Below, piece after piece: positions 35,147 through 43,882 of a stretch of DNA of 64,000 nucleotides. The DNA is from Pseudobacter sp. (lineage in GTDB: Bacteria > Bacteroidota > Bacteroidia > Chitinophagales > Chitinophagaceae). The stretch's first letter is position 1. Every line of letters begins with the position of its first letter. The notes beneath the pieces were generated by a model. It was not told where the DNA came from. It did no database searches and saw nothing but the letters and a program-made list of their open reading frames with translations. The stretch lies in NCBI GenBank assembly GCA_017849455.1, contig JAFIGX010000022.1:310001-374000 (forward strand), given 5' to 3'. The translations under genes were made by a program, and so were the position numbers.

Positions 35147-35239
35147 GTTAACAAGGTAACAGGTTTACAAGTTGATAAGTGGTTCTCCTTTCTTCGTAGA
35201 TTTCTACGTCAACCTATCAACTTTTCAACTTATCAACCC
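35143..35239. repeat. Intergenic inverted repeat, GTTGACAAGTTGA type
   Basis: An arm of gtaacaggtttacaagttgataag (about 35155-35179) faces caacctatcaac and caacttatcaac units (about 35210-35239). It belongs to the same family as 4622 and 29586 and lies right behind the CDF transporter stop. Confidence 0.6.
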
Positions 35240-35310
35240 AACATTCCCTTCCCATAATTACCTATCTTCGCCCTCCAAACTGGCCGCACTCACCTTAAAA
35301 ATTTGCCATT

Positions 35311-36672
35311 ATGCAAGCTTGGAAAGAATACCAGGAAAAGAACAAAGACCGTTTTTTGCAGGAACTCATAGAATTGTTGCGCATCCCTTCCGTCAGCGCC
35401 AACAGCGACCATAAAGAAGATATGAAAAAATGTGCGGAGGCCGTGAAGCAGCGGCTGATGGAAGCAGGCGCCGAAAAAGCGGAAGTAATGTCTACGGACG
35501 GTCATCCTGTAGTATATGCAGAAAAGATCATCGATCCTTCCAAACCCACCGTGCTGGTGTATGGTCACTATGATGTACAACCGCCCGACCCGCTCAACCT
35601 CTGGCATAGCGGCCCCTTCGAGCCGGTGATCAAAGATGGTAAGCTCTATGCGCGCGGATCGGCCGACGACAAGGGCCAGTTCTATATGCACGTGAAAGCC
35701 CTGGAGATCCTTACACAAACGAAAAGCCTCACCACCAATATCAAGTTCCTCATCGAAGGAGAAGAAGAAGTAGGCTCGCCCAACCTTGAAAAATTCGTGG
35801 CCGCCCATAAAGACCTGCTGAAATGCGATGTGATCCTGATCAGTGATTCGGCCATGATCAGTATGGAAAACCCTTCCATGGATATCGGGGTGCGCGGGTT
35901 GTCTTATATACAGGTAGAAGTGACAGGCCCCAACCGCGATCTGCACAGTGGTGTATACGGCGGCGCTGTGGGCAATCCCATCACCATCCTGGCGAAAATG
36001 ATCGCGAGCTGTCATGATGAGAATCATCATATCACTATTCCGGGTTTCTATAACGATGTGGTGGTTGCTACTCCCGAAGAAAGAAAACTGATGGCGCAGG
36101 CGCCTTACGATGAAAAGGAATACAAGCAGGACCTGGGCGTGCAGGAGCTTTGGGGAGAAAAGGGATATACCACCAATGAGCGTACAGGCATCCGCCCAAC
36201 GCTCGAGCTGAATGGCATCTGGGGCGGTTATACCGGTGAAGGCGCAAAAACTGTGCTGCCTTCAAAAGCCTATGCAAAGATCTCTGCGAGACTGGTGCCC
36301 AATCAATCATCGGTGAAGATCACCGAGATGCTGCTGGAGCATTTCCGCAAAATAGCACCGGCGTCCGTAACAGTCAATGCCATCGAGCTGCACGGCGGAG
36401 AACCTTATATGACACCGATCGATTCCAAAGCTTATAAGGCTGCGGCCAAAGCCATCGAGACCACTTTCGGCAAACAGCCGATCCCGGTGCGTGGCGGCGG
36501 CAGTATTCCTATCTCATCCATCCTTGAAAGGGAACTGGGTGTAAAGATCGTTTTCATGGGCTTCGGGCTCGACAGCGACAACCTGCATTCACCCAATGAG
36601 AAATTTGATCTCGTCAATTTTTATAAAGGCATTGAAACGATACCGTATTTCCACCAGTATTTTGCTGTCTGA
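35311..36672 (+). CDS. M20-family dipeptidase
   Basis: This 453-residue cytosolic M20 metallopeptidase is of the carnosinase/PepV-like group with two zinc sites. VLVYGHYDVQPPDP has the first zinc-binding His and its Asp, YARGSADDKGQ has the bridging Asp, LIEGEEEVGSPN has the catalytic Glu and next ligand, and a late VFMGFGLDSDNLHSPNEKF gives the last His. The middle lid domain (LHSGVYGGAVGNP) is present. Length is typical. A near -7 box (TATCTTCG, 35263-35270) lies about 40 bp upstream of the ATG. It probably splits dipeptides or related amides; exact specificity is not readable. Confidence 0.92.
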   Translation: MQAWKEYQEKNKDRFLQELIELLRIPSVSANSDHKEDMKKCAEAVKQRLMEAGAEKAEVMSTDGHPVVYAEKIIDPSKPTVLVYGHYDVQPPDPLNLWHSGPFEPVIKDGKLYARGSADDKGQFYMHVKALEILTQTKSLTTNIKFLIEGEEEVGSPNLEKFVAAHKDLLKCDVILISDSAMISMENPSMDIGVRGLSYIQVEVTGPNRDLHSGVYGGAVGNPITILAKMIASCHDENHHITIPGFYNDVVVATPEERKLMAQAPYDEKEYKQDLGVQELWGEKGYTTNERTGIRPTLELNGIWGGYTGEGAKTVLPSKAYAKISARLVPNQSSVKITEMLLEHFRKIAPASVTVNAIELHGGEPYMTPIDSKAYKAAAKAIETTFGKQPIPVRGGGSIPISSILERELGVKIVFMGFGLDSDNLHSPNEKFDLVNFYKGIETIPYFHQYFAV

Positions 36673-36730
36673 ACCGGGATTGATGGAATGAGTGGTATCT
36701 ATGGGATAATTTTTCCGAACTTGTAAGACG

Positions 36731-37117
36731 ATGAGTGAAAAAGAGAAACTGAGGATCGATAAATATCTATGGTCTATTCGTCTTTTCAAAACGAGGACGA
36801 TAGCGGCGGCGGCCTGCGATAGCGGAAAGGTCAAGTACAATGGGATGCAGGTGAAAGCGTCCAAAGCTGTAGGTATCGGTGAGGAGTACGAAGTGAAGAC
36901 GGAAGCGAAGCGCTGGCGGATCAGGGTAACGGGCCTGCTGCACAATCGCGTGGCGCATAGCGAAGCGATCAAATTCTACGAAGATATTACGCCGCCTGAA
37001 GAACTGGAACGCATTCAGTTCCAGGCGGCCAGCTTCCATACCGGCAAGCGGCTCAGTAAAGTGGGTCGCCCGACCAAGAAGCAAAGACGGGACCTGGATG
37101 AATTCCGGGAAGAATAA
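36731..37117 (+). CDS. S4-domain RNA-binding protein, Hsp15-like
   Basis: This 128-residue protein has an N-terminal S4 domain (LRIDKYLWSIRLFKTRTIA ... GKVKYNGMQVKAS, about 7-45) and a basic C-terminal tail (GRPTKKQRRDLDEF). It resembles E. coli Hsp15 (HslR), which binds stalled 50S subunits carrying nascent peptide and recycles them. It sits 58 bp after the M20 gene and 23 bp before trmD, so it fits a translation-linked neighbourhood. The start is the ATG at 36731. Confidence 0.88.
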   Translation: MSEKEKLRIDKYLWSIRLFKTRTIAAAACDSGKVKYNGMQVKASKAVGIGEEYEVKTEAKRWRIRVTGLLHNRVAHSEAIKFYEDITPPEELERIQFQAASFHTGKRLSKVGRPTKKQRRDLDEFREE

Positions 37118-37128
37118 AACCCACCCCC

Positions 37129-37136
37129 TATCTTTG
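37129..37136 (+). promoter_or_regulatory. -7 promoter box just before trmD
   Basis: TATCTTTG matches TAnnTTTG and ends only 4 bp before the trmD ATG. If it is used, the trmD message would be leaderless or nearly so. Confidence 0.45.
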
Positions 37137-37140
37137 CCTC

Positions 37141-37818
37141 ATGCGTATCGACATCATCTCCGTTCTCCCCGAACTGCTCGAGAGCCCGCTCTCCCACTCC
37201 ATCATGAAACGTGCGAAGGATAAGGGTTTGCTGGAAGTGCATGTGCATCATCTCCGGCAATGGGCCGTGAATGAATACGGCACAGTCGACGATTACCAGT
37301 ATGGCGGAGGGGCCGGCATGGTGATGATGCCCGAGCCACTGGCCAATGCCATCGAAAGCCTATCGGCCAGCAGGGCCTACGATGCCATCATCTATGTAAC
37401 CCCCGACGGAAAAAGATTCGATCAACCTGCTGCCAACCAGTTATCGATGAAAGGCAACCTGCTGATCATTTGCGGGCACTACAAAGGGATCGATGAAAGG
37501 ATCCGTGAACATTTTGTAACGATGGAGATCTCCATAGGTGATTATGTGCTCAGTGGCGGGGAGCTGGCTGCCGCCATTATCGTAGATGCTGTGGGCCGGT
37601 TACTGCCCGGTGTATTGAATGATGAAACTTCTGCACTGATGGATTCTTTCCAGGATAATTTACTGGCCCCTCCCGTTTATACGAGGCCCGCCGATTTCCG
37701 TGGCTGGAAAGTGCCCGAGATCCTGATGAGCGGCGACCCGAAAAAGATCTCTGAATGGCGACACGAACAGGCGGTCAAAAGAACGCAGGAACGACGCCCG
37801 GATCTGATGCAAGACTGA
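37141..37818 (+). CDS. trmD: tRNA (guanine-37-N1) methyltransferase TrmD
   Basis: This 225-residue SPOUT methyltransferase puts the N1-methyl on G37 of tRNAs, preventing frameshifts. DYQYGGGAGMVMMPEP (the GGGxGM loop), the trefoil-knot SAM site LIICGHYKGIDERI and SIGDYVLSGGELAA, and the C-terminal PADFRGWKVPEILMSGDPKKISEWR, with the catalytic Asp, are all present. Length is normal. It follows the S4 gene by 23 bp and could be read from that transcript or from its own promoter. A 217-bp palindromic element begins 31 bp after its stop. Confidence 0.96.
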   Translation: MRIDIISVLPELLESPLSHSIMKRAKDKGLLEVHVHHLRQWAVNEYGTVDDYQYGGGAGMVMMPEPLANAIESLSASRAYDAIIYVTPDGKRFDQPAANQLSMKGNLLIICGHYKGIDERIREHFVTMEISIGDYVLSGGELAAAIIVDAVGRLLPGVLNDETSALMDSFQDNLLAPPVYTRPADFRGWKVPEILMSGDPKKISEWRHEQAVKRTQERRPDLMQD

Positions 37819-37848
37819 ACATCTGGTAGCGACTTCGCGCCTCTCAGT

Positions 37849-38066
37849 GTTTACCACAAAGACACGAAGGCACAAAGGAAATGAGGTGGTCTTATGATCA
37901 AGCATCCTGTCCATGAGTCAACATGCCCTTTGCGCCTTTATAGTGTTATAGTGTGATCAATACTACAGCAATTTGGAATCTCTATCAAGGCACGAAGCTA
38001 CCTCCGGTAGTGCTGAGCAAATCTGCAAGTTCCTATCCTTTGAGCCTTCGTGCCTTCGTGGTGTAC
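37849..38066. mobile_element. MITE-like 217-bp element, copy 1 (inverted relative to copy 2)
   Basis: The element opens GTTTACCACAAAGACACGAA and closes CTTCGTGCCTTCGTGGTGTAC, imperfect terminal inverted repeats of about 28-35 bp. Inside, CTACC and GGTAG make a small hairpin. Read backwards, copy 2 (40870-41086) matches it almost throughout: by eye about ten substitutions and one indel of roughly nine bases. It encodes no transposase, so any movement would need an enzyme in trans. It lies between trmD and the end of the GH31 gene. Confidence 0.75.
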
Positions 38067-38067
38067 A

Positions 38068-38145
38068 CTACACCGATGCTACGATAAAGATCAGGATGTA
38101 AAAGAACAACAAGAGTGACAGGTTGATCAGTATTGTTTTTTTCAT
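38068..38145 (-). CDS. Possible 25-residue membrane peptide
   Basis: An ATG at 38145 opens a 25-codon frame, MKKTILINLSLLLFFYILIF and five more residues, a positively charged start and a single hydrophobic helix. Its stop falls 1 bp outside the 217-bp element. It could be a small membrane protein, or the start of a signal-like segment in a decayed gene. The 38146-38309 stretch towards GH31 shows only fragments (for example SISFIMAIVVLQVYFLCG-stop on the same strand). I know of no family. Confidence 0.22.
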   Translation of the reverse strand: MKKTILINLSLLLFFYILIFIVASV

Positions 38146-38309
38146 AAGAACGGATTATGCCTTATGAATGCATGTACTGTGCCAAACAACTGGTTATCCA
38201 CATAGGAAATATACCTGCAGGACCACGATGGCCATGATGAATGAGATAGATGGAATAAATTTTCTCCAATCATAAAATGCACATAATCCGGTGCATTGAT
38301 GCTACAAAT

Positions 38310-40787
38310 CTAAAAACGCAGCTCGATCTTCGTAGGTTTCCCACTGAACTCTACGAGGGCAGTGGCAAAACGGCCATTGGCCAGCGTGACCGGTTTTTTG
38401 GGAACTTTTGAAAGGTCCACCGGTTGCCCATTTACTTTCAATTCTTTGAACGGTGAATTGGAAGGCACCGTGATCAGGAGTTGCCGCGGTTGTTTTCTCT
38501 TGTAGATCGCTTCATTGTTGGTCTTGAGATCGATGGTGATGAGGTTCCCGTTGGTGCTCCCGTTAAAAGTGATCAGTTCATAGTCGGCCCGCTCCAGCGT
38601 TCTGGTACTGTATCCATCATCATCATACCAGGTATAGGTGCTGGCAGCAGCAGAAGGATAATATAACAGGCTGATCTTTTTCGAATCATAGGTTTCTGTT
38701 GAACGGATCACGGAATCCGGCTGCCAGAGCGGGACAAAGCTGCCTGCTTTTACAAAGAGCGGCATACGGTTGATATCGGCGGGTTGAGTAATCCATTGTT
38801 TTCCATCGGCCAGGCTGTTATCGTAAAAATTATACCATTTGCCTTCGGGCAGGTAGAGCAACCGGGCAGTAGCGCCCTGCGACATGACAGGAGCTACCAG
38901 GAAATTATCGCCCCAGAAATATTCGTCGTCAGCTTTGAAGGTTTCAGGATCACTGAAATTATAGTAGTAGAGCGGGCGCATCAACGGTTTGCCGAAGACA
39001 GCTTGCTCATATCCGAGTGAATAATTATATGGCAGCAATTGGTAACGTAGATGGATAAACTGACGCACGATGGTTTTATAGGGATCATCCCAGAAGCATG
39101 GCTCGGAGGGAATATTTTTTACCGATCTGTCATAATCTTCCAGTGCCGTTCCATGAGGGCGGAAGACAGGCGTGAATGCCGCGAATTGCAACCAGCGTGT
39201 ATATAGCTCGGGATCTGCCTGGTCGGCCATGGCAAAGCCGCCTGCATCGGAATGCACGTAGGGAAGTCCGCCCAGGCTCATGCCCAGGAGAACGGGCCAC
39301 TGCGATTTCAGTCCGCTCCAGTTGCGGGCCACATCGCCCGTCCAGGGAAAAACGCTATACCGCTGACTGCCTGCAAACCCCGACCTGTTGAGGTGGAATA
39401 ACCGCACACCGCCCACATCTTCGGCATATTTTTCAAACAACATCCTACTCCAGTAGTGACCATAAACATTATGCACTTCATCGGCGCTCATGGGCCTGTT
39501 CACACCATGATCTTTCAGGTTGTGAAATATCGTGTTCGGATGTTTTTCAGGTTCTCCCAGGTCGCTCCACCATCCTGTAACGCCGATGCCTACCTGCTTT
39601 TTATAAAACTTCCAGAACCAGTCGCGGGCCTGCTTTCGGAAAATATCCACCAGTCCGCCATTGCCGAAATACAGATCACTGTACGTATATGGCTGCCCGC
39701 TGGCTTCCGTGGCCAGGAAAGGAGTAGCTTCTGTATAGGTTTTAGTGCCTTGAAGAATAAAGGGTTCAGTGATCAGGATGGTCTTCAGGTTCTGCTGACG
39801 GAAACCGGCGATCATGGATTTGGGATCGGGCCATTTGGTATTGTTCACCCAATCGAGGTTGCCCAGGGTACCTTTAATATTATCGCCAAACCAGAAGAGA
39901 TCGAAAATGAGGCCATCCATGGGAAAATTATCGCGGCGCATTTTCTCCACTACCTGTTTCACCTGTTCCTCACTGCGATAGCCGAAGCGGGATACGAAAT
40001 TGCCCAATGCCCAGCGGGGAGGCAGCGGTTGCCGGCCGGTGATGGCAGTATAGTTGAGCAGTATCTCATCGATATTCTTTCCGAACACCACGTAGTAGGT
40101 CAACTCACCGCTGGAGAAACCGGCTTCCAGGAAATCCTTATCGGTCAACCCGATATCGAGATAGCCTTTGGAGGGATTGTCGAAGAAGATGGCATACCCG
40201 TTGGAGGAAATGATCATGGGAACGGAGAAGTTGAGATTATCGGCGCCCAGTCCATATCCGTAGGCAGGGTTATTGTACAGGTTGAACCGGTAGCCTCTGC
40301 GGTCCATCGGCAGGGCGCGTTCGCCTCCACCGAATATTTTTTCCTGGTCGCTCAGTTGGAACCTGAATCCCCTGTTATCGCCCTGGGCGAAATAATGACC
40401 TGCTTTCACTTTAACTTCGCGGCCGGATTTGTAGTAGAGCCTGTCGCGCTGGATCACCACGCTGACGCCATTTTCCAGCTCCACTGTTTGAGAAGTGGTC
40501 ACCGTGATCTTGGTGCCGAGCGCCTGTGGTGATGCGATCACCGCATCGGAAATATGTTCGTTCCGCGTATAATCTGCCGGACGGTAGGTGGTCTTTATGA
40601 CGGAATTTGTAAAAGGCTGAAAGGTCCATACACCCTCTTTGGCTTTGTACACAATGTTGGTAGCTTTGCCATTGAAGGGATCTTTACCAACATTGTTGAC
40701 GATGACTTCCTGTGCGGGAGATAAGAGTGGAAAGAGGAATAGGAAGAAAAAGAGAAGTTGAACAAGAATATATTTGTTGTGTTGCAT
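38310..40787 (-). CDS. Glycoside hydrolase family 31 (alpha-glucosidase/xylosidase type)
   Basis: This 825-residue exported GH31 enzyme has a signal peptide ending SPAQ (about 26). It has an N-terminal beta-sandwich with FGGGERA (152-158), and a TIM barrel with FPMDGLIFDLFWFGD (288-302). The nucleophile is Asp409 in WWSDLGEPE and the likely acid/base is Asp485 in WTGDVARNW. GLPYVHSDAGGF and TPVFRPHG complete the active-site set. A C-terminal beta domain of the DUF5110 type follows. Such enzymes release alpha-linked glucose or xylose from oligosaccharide ends with retention of configuration. The signal peptide points to periplasm or surface. It is a single gene flanked on both sides by inverted copies of a 217-bp element. 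Confidence 0.93.
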   Translation of the reverse strand: MQHNKYILVQLLFFFLFLFPLLSPAQEVIVNNVGKDPFNGKATNIVYKAKEGVWTFQPFTNSVIKTTYRPADYTRNEHISDAVIASPQALGTKITVTTSQTVELENGVSVVIQRDRLYYKSGREVKVKAGHYFAQGDNRGFRFQLSDQEKIFGGGERALPMDRRGYRFNLYNNPAYGYGLGADNLNFSVPMIISSNGYAIFFDNPSKGYLDIGLTDKDFLEAGFSSGELTYYVVFGKNIDEILLNYTAITGRQPLPPRWALGNFVSRFGYRSEEQVKQVVEKMRRDNFPMDGLIFDLFWFGDNIKGTLGNLDWVNNTKWPDPKSMIAGFRQQNLKTILITEPFILQGTKTYTEATPFLATEASGQPYTYSDLYFGNGGLVDIFRKQARDWFWKFYKKQVGIGVTGWWSDLGEPEKHPNTIFHNLKDHGVNRPMSADEVHNVYGHYWSRMLFEKYAEDVGGVRLFHLNRSGFAGSQRYSVFPWTGDVARNWSGLKSQWPVLLGMSLGGLPYVHSDAGGFAMADQADPELYTRWLQFAAFTPVFRPHGTALEDYDRSVKNIPSEPCFWDDPYKTIVRQFIHLRYQLLPYNYSLGYEQAVFGKPLMRPLYYYNFSDPETFKADDEYFWGDNFLVAPVMSQGATARLLYLPEGKWYNFYDNSLADGKQWITQPADINRMPLFVKAGSFVPLWQPDSVIRSTETYDSKKISLLYYPSAAASTYTWYDDDGYSTRTLERADYELITFNGSTNGNLITIDLKTNNEAIYKRKQPRQLLITVPSNSPFKELKVNGQPVDLSKVPKKPVTLANGRFATALVEFSGKPTKIELRF

Positions 40788-40869
40788 ATAGAGATGGAGG
40801 GATTTAGATTGTTTGGTCTCAAATTATAAAATCGGCAGAGCACGTCAAAAATTATATTAGATTATTAGG

Positions 40870-41086
40870 ATAGGTTTACCACGAAGGCACGAAGGCTCAA
40901 AGGATTGGAACTTGTAGATTTGCTCAGCACTACCGGAGGTAGCTTCGTGCCTTGATAGGGATTCCAAATTGTTGTAGTATTGATCACACTATTAAGCAAA
41001 AAGGGCATGTTGACTTATGGACAGGATGCTTGATCATAAAACCATCTCATTTCCTTTGTGCCTTCGTGTCTTCGTGGTAAACCTAT
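40870..41086. mobile_element. MITE-like 217-bp element, copy 2
   Basis: ATAGGTTTACCACGAAG at 40870-40886 is the exact reverse complement of 41070-41086; with few mismatches the terminal inverted repeats reach about 35 bp. It is the reverse complement of copy 1 at 37849, so the pair brackets GH31 in opposite orientation. A longer frame for ade would run into it, which is an artefact. The rest of the 342-bp gap (40788-40869 and 41087-41129) shows nothing recognisable. Confidence 0.78.
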
Positions 41087-41129
41087 ATATTTCTTTCATA
41101 TAAACTATTTTAGCAATAATCTTTTACGA

Positions 41130-42830
41130 ATGGACAGTTTTACCATCCGGGGCAAGTTGGCAGATATATGGCAGCAAAAGATCTATCCGGCAGAGATCGT
41201 AGTGCATGATGGAAAGATCAGTTCGGTCCGGGATATTTCCGGCCATCCGGACACGGCAGAGGGCTCGCTTCCCTGCATCCTTCCCGGGTTCATAGACAGT
41301 CATGTTCATATCGAGAGCTCCATGCTGGTGCCTGCTGAATTTGCCAGGATGGCGGTGGTGCATGGGACGGTAGGCACGGTAAGCGATCCGCATGAGATAG
41401 CCAATGTATGTGGTATGGAAGGTGTGGAATATATGATCAGCAATGGTAATACCGTGCCATTCAAATTCAATTTCGGCGCACCAAGCTGTGTACCGGCCAC
41501 TGGTTTCGAAACGGCCGGTGCTTCTCTCGATGCTGCACAGGTAGAAACACTGCTGCAAAAACCTGAGATCAAATATTTAAGCGAGATGATGAATTTTCCC
41601 GGAGTGCTCCACAAAGACCCGGAAGTGATGCAAAAGATCGCAGCGGCACAAAGACTGGAAAAACCGGTGGACGGGCATGCGCCCGGACTGCGGGGCGAGC
41701 TGGCCAAACAATATATTCTTGCCGCCTACGCTGAGGCTTCGGCGGCCGAAGGCCGCCATAATACCGCTACTACCCGTGAGGTGGTGATCAGTACCGATCA
41801 TGAATGTTTCACTGAAGAGGAAGCGCTCGACAAGCTGAGCTATGGCATGAAGATCATTATCCGTGAAGGAAGTGCTGCAAAAAATTTCGAGGCACTGATC
41901 GGCCTGCTGAAAGATCATCCGCAGCATATCATGTTTTGCAGCGATGATAAGCACCCCGACAGCCTGGAAGCAGGCCATATCAACCAGCTCTGCGCCCGCG
42001 CCGTGGCAAAAGGTATCGATCTTTTTCATGTGCTGCAGGCAGCCTGCGTCAATCCAGTCCTGCATTATCATCTGGACATTGGATTGCTAAGGGAGGGCGA
42101 TCCAGCAGACTTCATCCTGGCAGAAGACCTGGTGCATTTCAGGGTGCTGCAAACCTATATCGATGGACAACTGGTGGCCGACCATGGACAGTCGCTCATC
42201 AAAACAAAACCAGCCACGCTGATCAATCATTTCAATTGCGCTCCGAAAACAATGGCCGACTTCGCAATACCATGGACGGGCGAGCAGGAGATCACGATGA
42301 TCGGAGCATTGGATGGACAGTTGATCACCAATAAAATCCTAATGACACCCAAAGTAGTGAGCGGTAACATCGTAAGTGATCCTGAACATGACTGCCTCAA
42401 GATCGTTGTAGTGAACCGTTATGCTGATGCGCCGGTAGCAAAAGCGTTCATAAAAAATTTCGGGCTGAAGCAGGGCGCTATTGCCTCATCGGTGGCGCAC
42501 GACAGTCACAACATCGTGGCCGTGGGTGTCGACGATGAATCCCTCTGCCGTGCCGTGAATGCCGTGATAGCTCGGAAAGGGGGAATAAGCTGCGTGAGTC
42601 CCGGATCTGAAATGGTGCTGGGATTACCAGTGGCCGGACTGATGAGCAATGAAGATGGATACGCCATAGCAGCAGGCTATACTGCCATCGATGCCATGGC
42701 CAAATCATTGGGCTCCGGTTTATCGGCCCCTTTCATGACACTTTCCTTCATGGCCCTGCTGGTGATACCACATATAAAACTGAGCGACCTTGGATTGTTT
42801 GACGGAGATCAATTTCGTTTCATTGGCTAA
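41130..42830 (+). CDS. ade: Adenine deaminase
   Basis: This 566-residue amidohydrolase converts adenine to hypoxanthine and ammonia. It has LPGFIDSHVHIESSM with the metal-binding HxH, DGHAPG, VISTDHECF and FCSDDKHPDSL, the ade-specific metal and catalytic motifs, and the C-terminal adenine deaminase domain (AHDSHNIVAVGVDD). Length is normal. The product is a substrate for Hpt, encoded at 31.5 kb, so both serve purine salvage although they are not linked in one operon. The start is the ATG at 41130 (MDSFTIRGKLAD); upstream in-frame codons lie in the repeat element. Confidence 0.95.
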   Translation: MDSFTIRGKLADIWQQKIYPAEIVVHDGKISSVRDISGHPDTAEGSLPCILPGFIDSHVHIESSMLVPAEFARMAVVHGTVGTVSDPHEIANVCGMEGVEYMISNGNTVPFKFNFGAPSCVPATGFETAGASLDAAQVETLLQKPEIKYLSEMMNFPGVLHKDPEVMQKIAAAQRLEKPVDGHAPGLRGELAKQYILAAYAEASAAEGRHNTATTREVVISTDHECFTEEEALDKLSYGMKIIIREGSAAKNFEALIGLLKDHPQHIMFCSDDKHPDSLEAGHINQLCARAVAKGIDLFHVLQAACVNPVLHYHLDIGLLREGDPADFILAEDLVHFRVLQTYIDGQLVADHGQSLIKTKPATLINHFNCAPKTMADFAIPWTGEQEITMIGALDGQLITNKILMTPKVVSGNIVSDPEHDCLKIVVVNRYADAPVAKAFIKNFGLKQGAIASSVAHDSHNIVAVGVDDESLCRAVNAVIARKGGISCVSPGSEMVLGLPVAGLMSNEDGYAIAAGYTAIDAMAKSLGSGLSAPFMTLSFMALLVIPHIKLSDLGLFDGDQFRFIG

Positions 42831-42916
42831 CCAATTATCCCCCAAAAACCTGGTTTTTTATCCCCATTTACCTTGAACTTCTACATCATTGTTACTGAAC
42901 ATTTACGGATAACCGT

Positions 42917-43006
42917 TACCTTTGCAGGAGTGTTGGCGTGGAATTATTGATCTTGCTACAAGAAATCACTTATATACACAAAGAACTTGTTCTGTAAGTG
43001 ATTCTT
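42917..43006 (+). promoter_or_regulatory. -7 box followed by nested palindromes: leader or small RNA candidate
   Basis: TACCTTTG (42917-42924) matches TAnnTTTG, so transcription could begin near 42931. ATCACTTA (42965-42972) pairs with TAAGTGAT (42995-43002). Inside lies AGAACTTGTTCT (42982-42993), itself a palindrome, and TTCTTTTCC follows. This could be a 5' leader structure for the Crp/Fnr-type gene at 43135, an operator, or a small RNA of about 75-80 bases ending at the T-rich stretch. It occupies most of the 304-bp gap. Confidence 0.3.
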
Positions 43007-43134
43007 TTCCCTATCTTTAATTATCCTTACCGCGATATCTATCAATCAATTGTCCTCTGGAAATAATCATTAATGCCGTTTTCCCTTGGCCGGAATTTAA
43101 GTTCTGAACCCCAACCTAAATTTTTGATCGTAGT

Positions 43135-43770
43135 ATGTCTTTAAACAACCCGACTGCAGGTGAACAGTGGCTGTCTAAAACTGCCCTGCCAGAATCCCCT
43201 TTTGTCAGTTTTGCCAAATCCGTGTACCCTATTAGTGCGGAGGCCCAGGCTTATGCTAATGAAAAATGTTTCTCCCATCGTTTGCGGAAAAATGAGATGC
43301 TGATGGTAGCAGGAACGATCTGTTCCCATATCTTCTTAGTAAGGAAAGGTATTTTGCGCGGATATGCAAAGGATGGTGTCAAAGAGATCACCACCTGGAT
43401 CACCTGTGAGCGTGAGCTGGTAAGCTCCATAACGAGCTTCGACCTGCAGATCCCTGCCACCGAAAATATCCAGGCCATCGAAGACTGTGAATTGACCGGT
43501 CTTCATTACAATGACCTGCAATACATGTATGAGCATTTCCCCGAGATCAATATCGTGGGGCGTAAGATCCTGGAAAAATATTATCGTGATGCCGAAGAAC
43601 GGGCATACATAGCCCGCCTCACGGAAGCCACTTCCAAATACAAGCATTTTATCGTCACCAAAAGCCATCTCTTGAACAGGGTACCGCTCAAGTACATCGC
43701 CTCCTACCTCGGCATGACGCTGGAAACCCTGAGCCGGATCAGGAGCAAATTGTCGCAGAACAAACAATAA
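43135..43770 (+). CDS. Crp/Fnr-family transcriptional regulator
   Basis: This 211-residue protein has a cyclic-nucleotide-binding-type beta-roll (about 25-145; MLMVAGTICSHIFLVRKGILRGYAKD read in parts) and a C-terminal winged helix (KYIASYLGMTLETLSRIRSKL, about 185-206) for DNA recognition. The Arg-Ala pair that binds cAMP phosphate in true CRP is not evident, nor are the Fnr-type cysteines, so it likely senses another signal or acts without ligand, as many Bacteroidota members do. The start is the ATG at 43135. The nested palindromes upstream could be its own binding site. Confidence 0.87.
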   Translation: MSLNNPTAGEQWLSKTALPESPFVSFAKSVYPISAEAQAYANEKCFSHRLRKNEMLMVAGTICSHIFLVRKGILRGYAKDGVKEITTWITCERELVSSITSFDLQIPATENIQAIEDCELTGLHYNDLQYMYEHFPEINIVGRKILEKYYRDAEERAYIARLTEATSKYKHFIVTKSHLLNRVPLKYIASYLGMTLETLSRIRSKLSQNKQ

Positions 43771-43882
43771 GCGGTTTTTTCACCGAGAAAATTCCCCTTT
43801 TTGCCGGTAACCATCCTGTAATTGCCTTTGAGCACTTGCAGCGGGACTGCTATGCCTGTAGATTTGTGTAAATTATTTCACT

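Noticed and set aside
39456..40532. 358-codon open frame antisense to GH31
   Set aside because: The GH31 frame has signal peptide and all catalytic motifs; the antisense frame shows no domain and is a by-product of codon bias.
41058..41129. Longer N-terminus for adenine deaminase
   Set aside because: The extra codons come from the 217-bp repeat element; the family start aligns with the ATG at 41130.
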